A model generated the notes under the pieces. That model was not told the DNA's origin. It was given only the letters and a program-made list of their open reading frames with translations, and did not search any database. From Diplosphaera chodatii (taxonomy: Eukaryota; Chlorophyta; Trebouxiophyceae; Prasiolales; Stichococcaceae), in contig JAALGY010000016.1 of the NCBI GenBank assembly GCA_032358165.1, forward strand, positions 124,001-188,000: a stretch of DNA of 64,000 nucleotides, read 5' to 3'. The first letter of the stretch is position 1; the number at the start of each line of letters is the position of its first letter. The translations under genes were made by a program, and so were the position numbers. Shown here piece by piece: positions 63,914 through 64,000 of this stretch.

Positions 63914-64000
63914 GGCGTCCTGTCCAAGTTACAATGCATGCTGCCAGGCTGTGCAGCGTGTGAGAGCAACCAATTTGACTACCAGAGACACATGCAATTC

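Overview
The window is nuclear DNA of a green alga (Chlorophyta, probably a core chlorophyte such as a trebouxiophyte; the exact lineage is an inference). The reasons: almost every gene is split into many short exons with GT/GC-AG introns of about 60-250 nt, the base composition is GC-leaning, and several genes are specific to plants and algae (psbW, Rubisco accumulation factor RAF1, tandem chloroplast co-chaperonin Cpn20, plastid-type ATP/ADP translocator NTT, plant-type GATA factor). There is no prokaryotic operon, CRISPR array, insertion sequence, rRNA or convincing tRNA. I count 23 protein-coding genes and roughly 170 introns. Exon models were built by hand from reading frame, splice sites and recognised family motifs, and every junction I give keeps frame unless marked uncertain.

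Layout, left to right: TSSC4-like U5 snRNP factor (+, 163-1983); eIF2-alpha (-, 2252-4273); psbW (+, 4699-5046); TPR-like protein (+, 5834-8127); borealin of the chromosomal passenger complex (-, 8312-10212); glyoxalase-fold protein (+, 10937-12210); U2 snRNP A' (-, 12914-14733); plastid-type conserved unknown (+, 15628-16459); small unknown (-, 16639-17249); tRNA-dihydrouridine synthase of DusA type (-, 17802-20344); squalene epoxidase (+, 20816-23876); GATA zinc-finger factor (-, 25192-26874); plastidic ATP/ADP translocator (-, 27418-31215); full-size ABCA transporter of about 41 exons (+, 31756-42669); ALG14 (-, 42921-43971); DUF2237 protein (+, 44590-45415); RAF1 (-, 45725-48885); IMP-specific 5'-nucleotidase ISN1 (+, 48997-52354); LPEAT/LPCAT-type acyltransferase (-, 52759-54927); Cpn20 (-, 55454-56149); CRAL-TRIO/SEC14 protein (+, 56772-58528); coiled-coil protein (-, 58959-61957); SDR carbonyl reductase (+, 62473-63913).

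Most genes alternate in orientation, giving compact divergent promoters (the tightest is 111 bp between the RAF1 and ISN1 starts) and short convergent 3' ends, some with the TGTAA motif that green algae use as a poly(A) signal. The genes do not form a pathway. Loose functional groups are plastid (psbW, RAF1, Cpn20, NTT), membrane lipid and sterol (squalene epoxidase, ABCA, LPEAT, CRAL-TRIO) and RNA/translation (TSSC4-like, U2A', eIF2-alpha, DusA).

I found no self-evident new multi-gene system. The most unusual signals are the high share of GC-AG introns (about 10 of 170), an 11-nt micro-exon in the ABCA gene, a nucleotidase with a 270-residue low-complexity N-terminal extension, two Rubisco-biogenesis genes within 11 kb, and several conserved but uncharacterised proteins.
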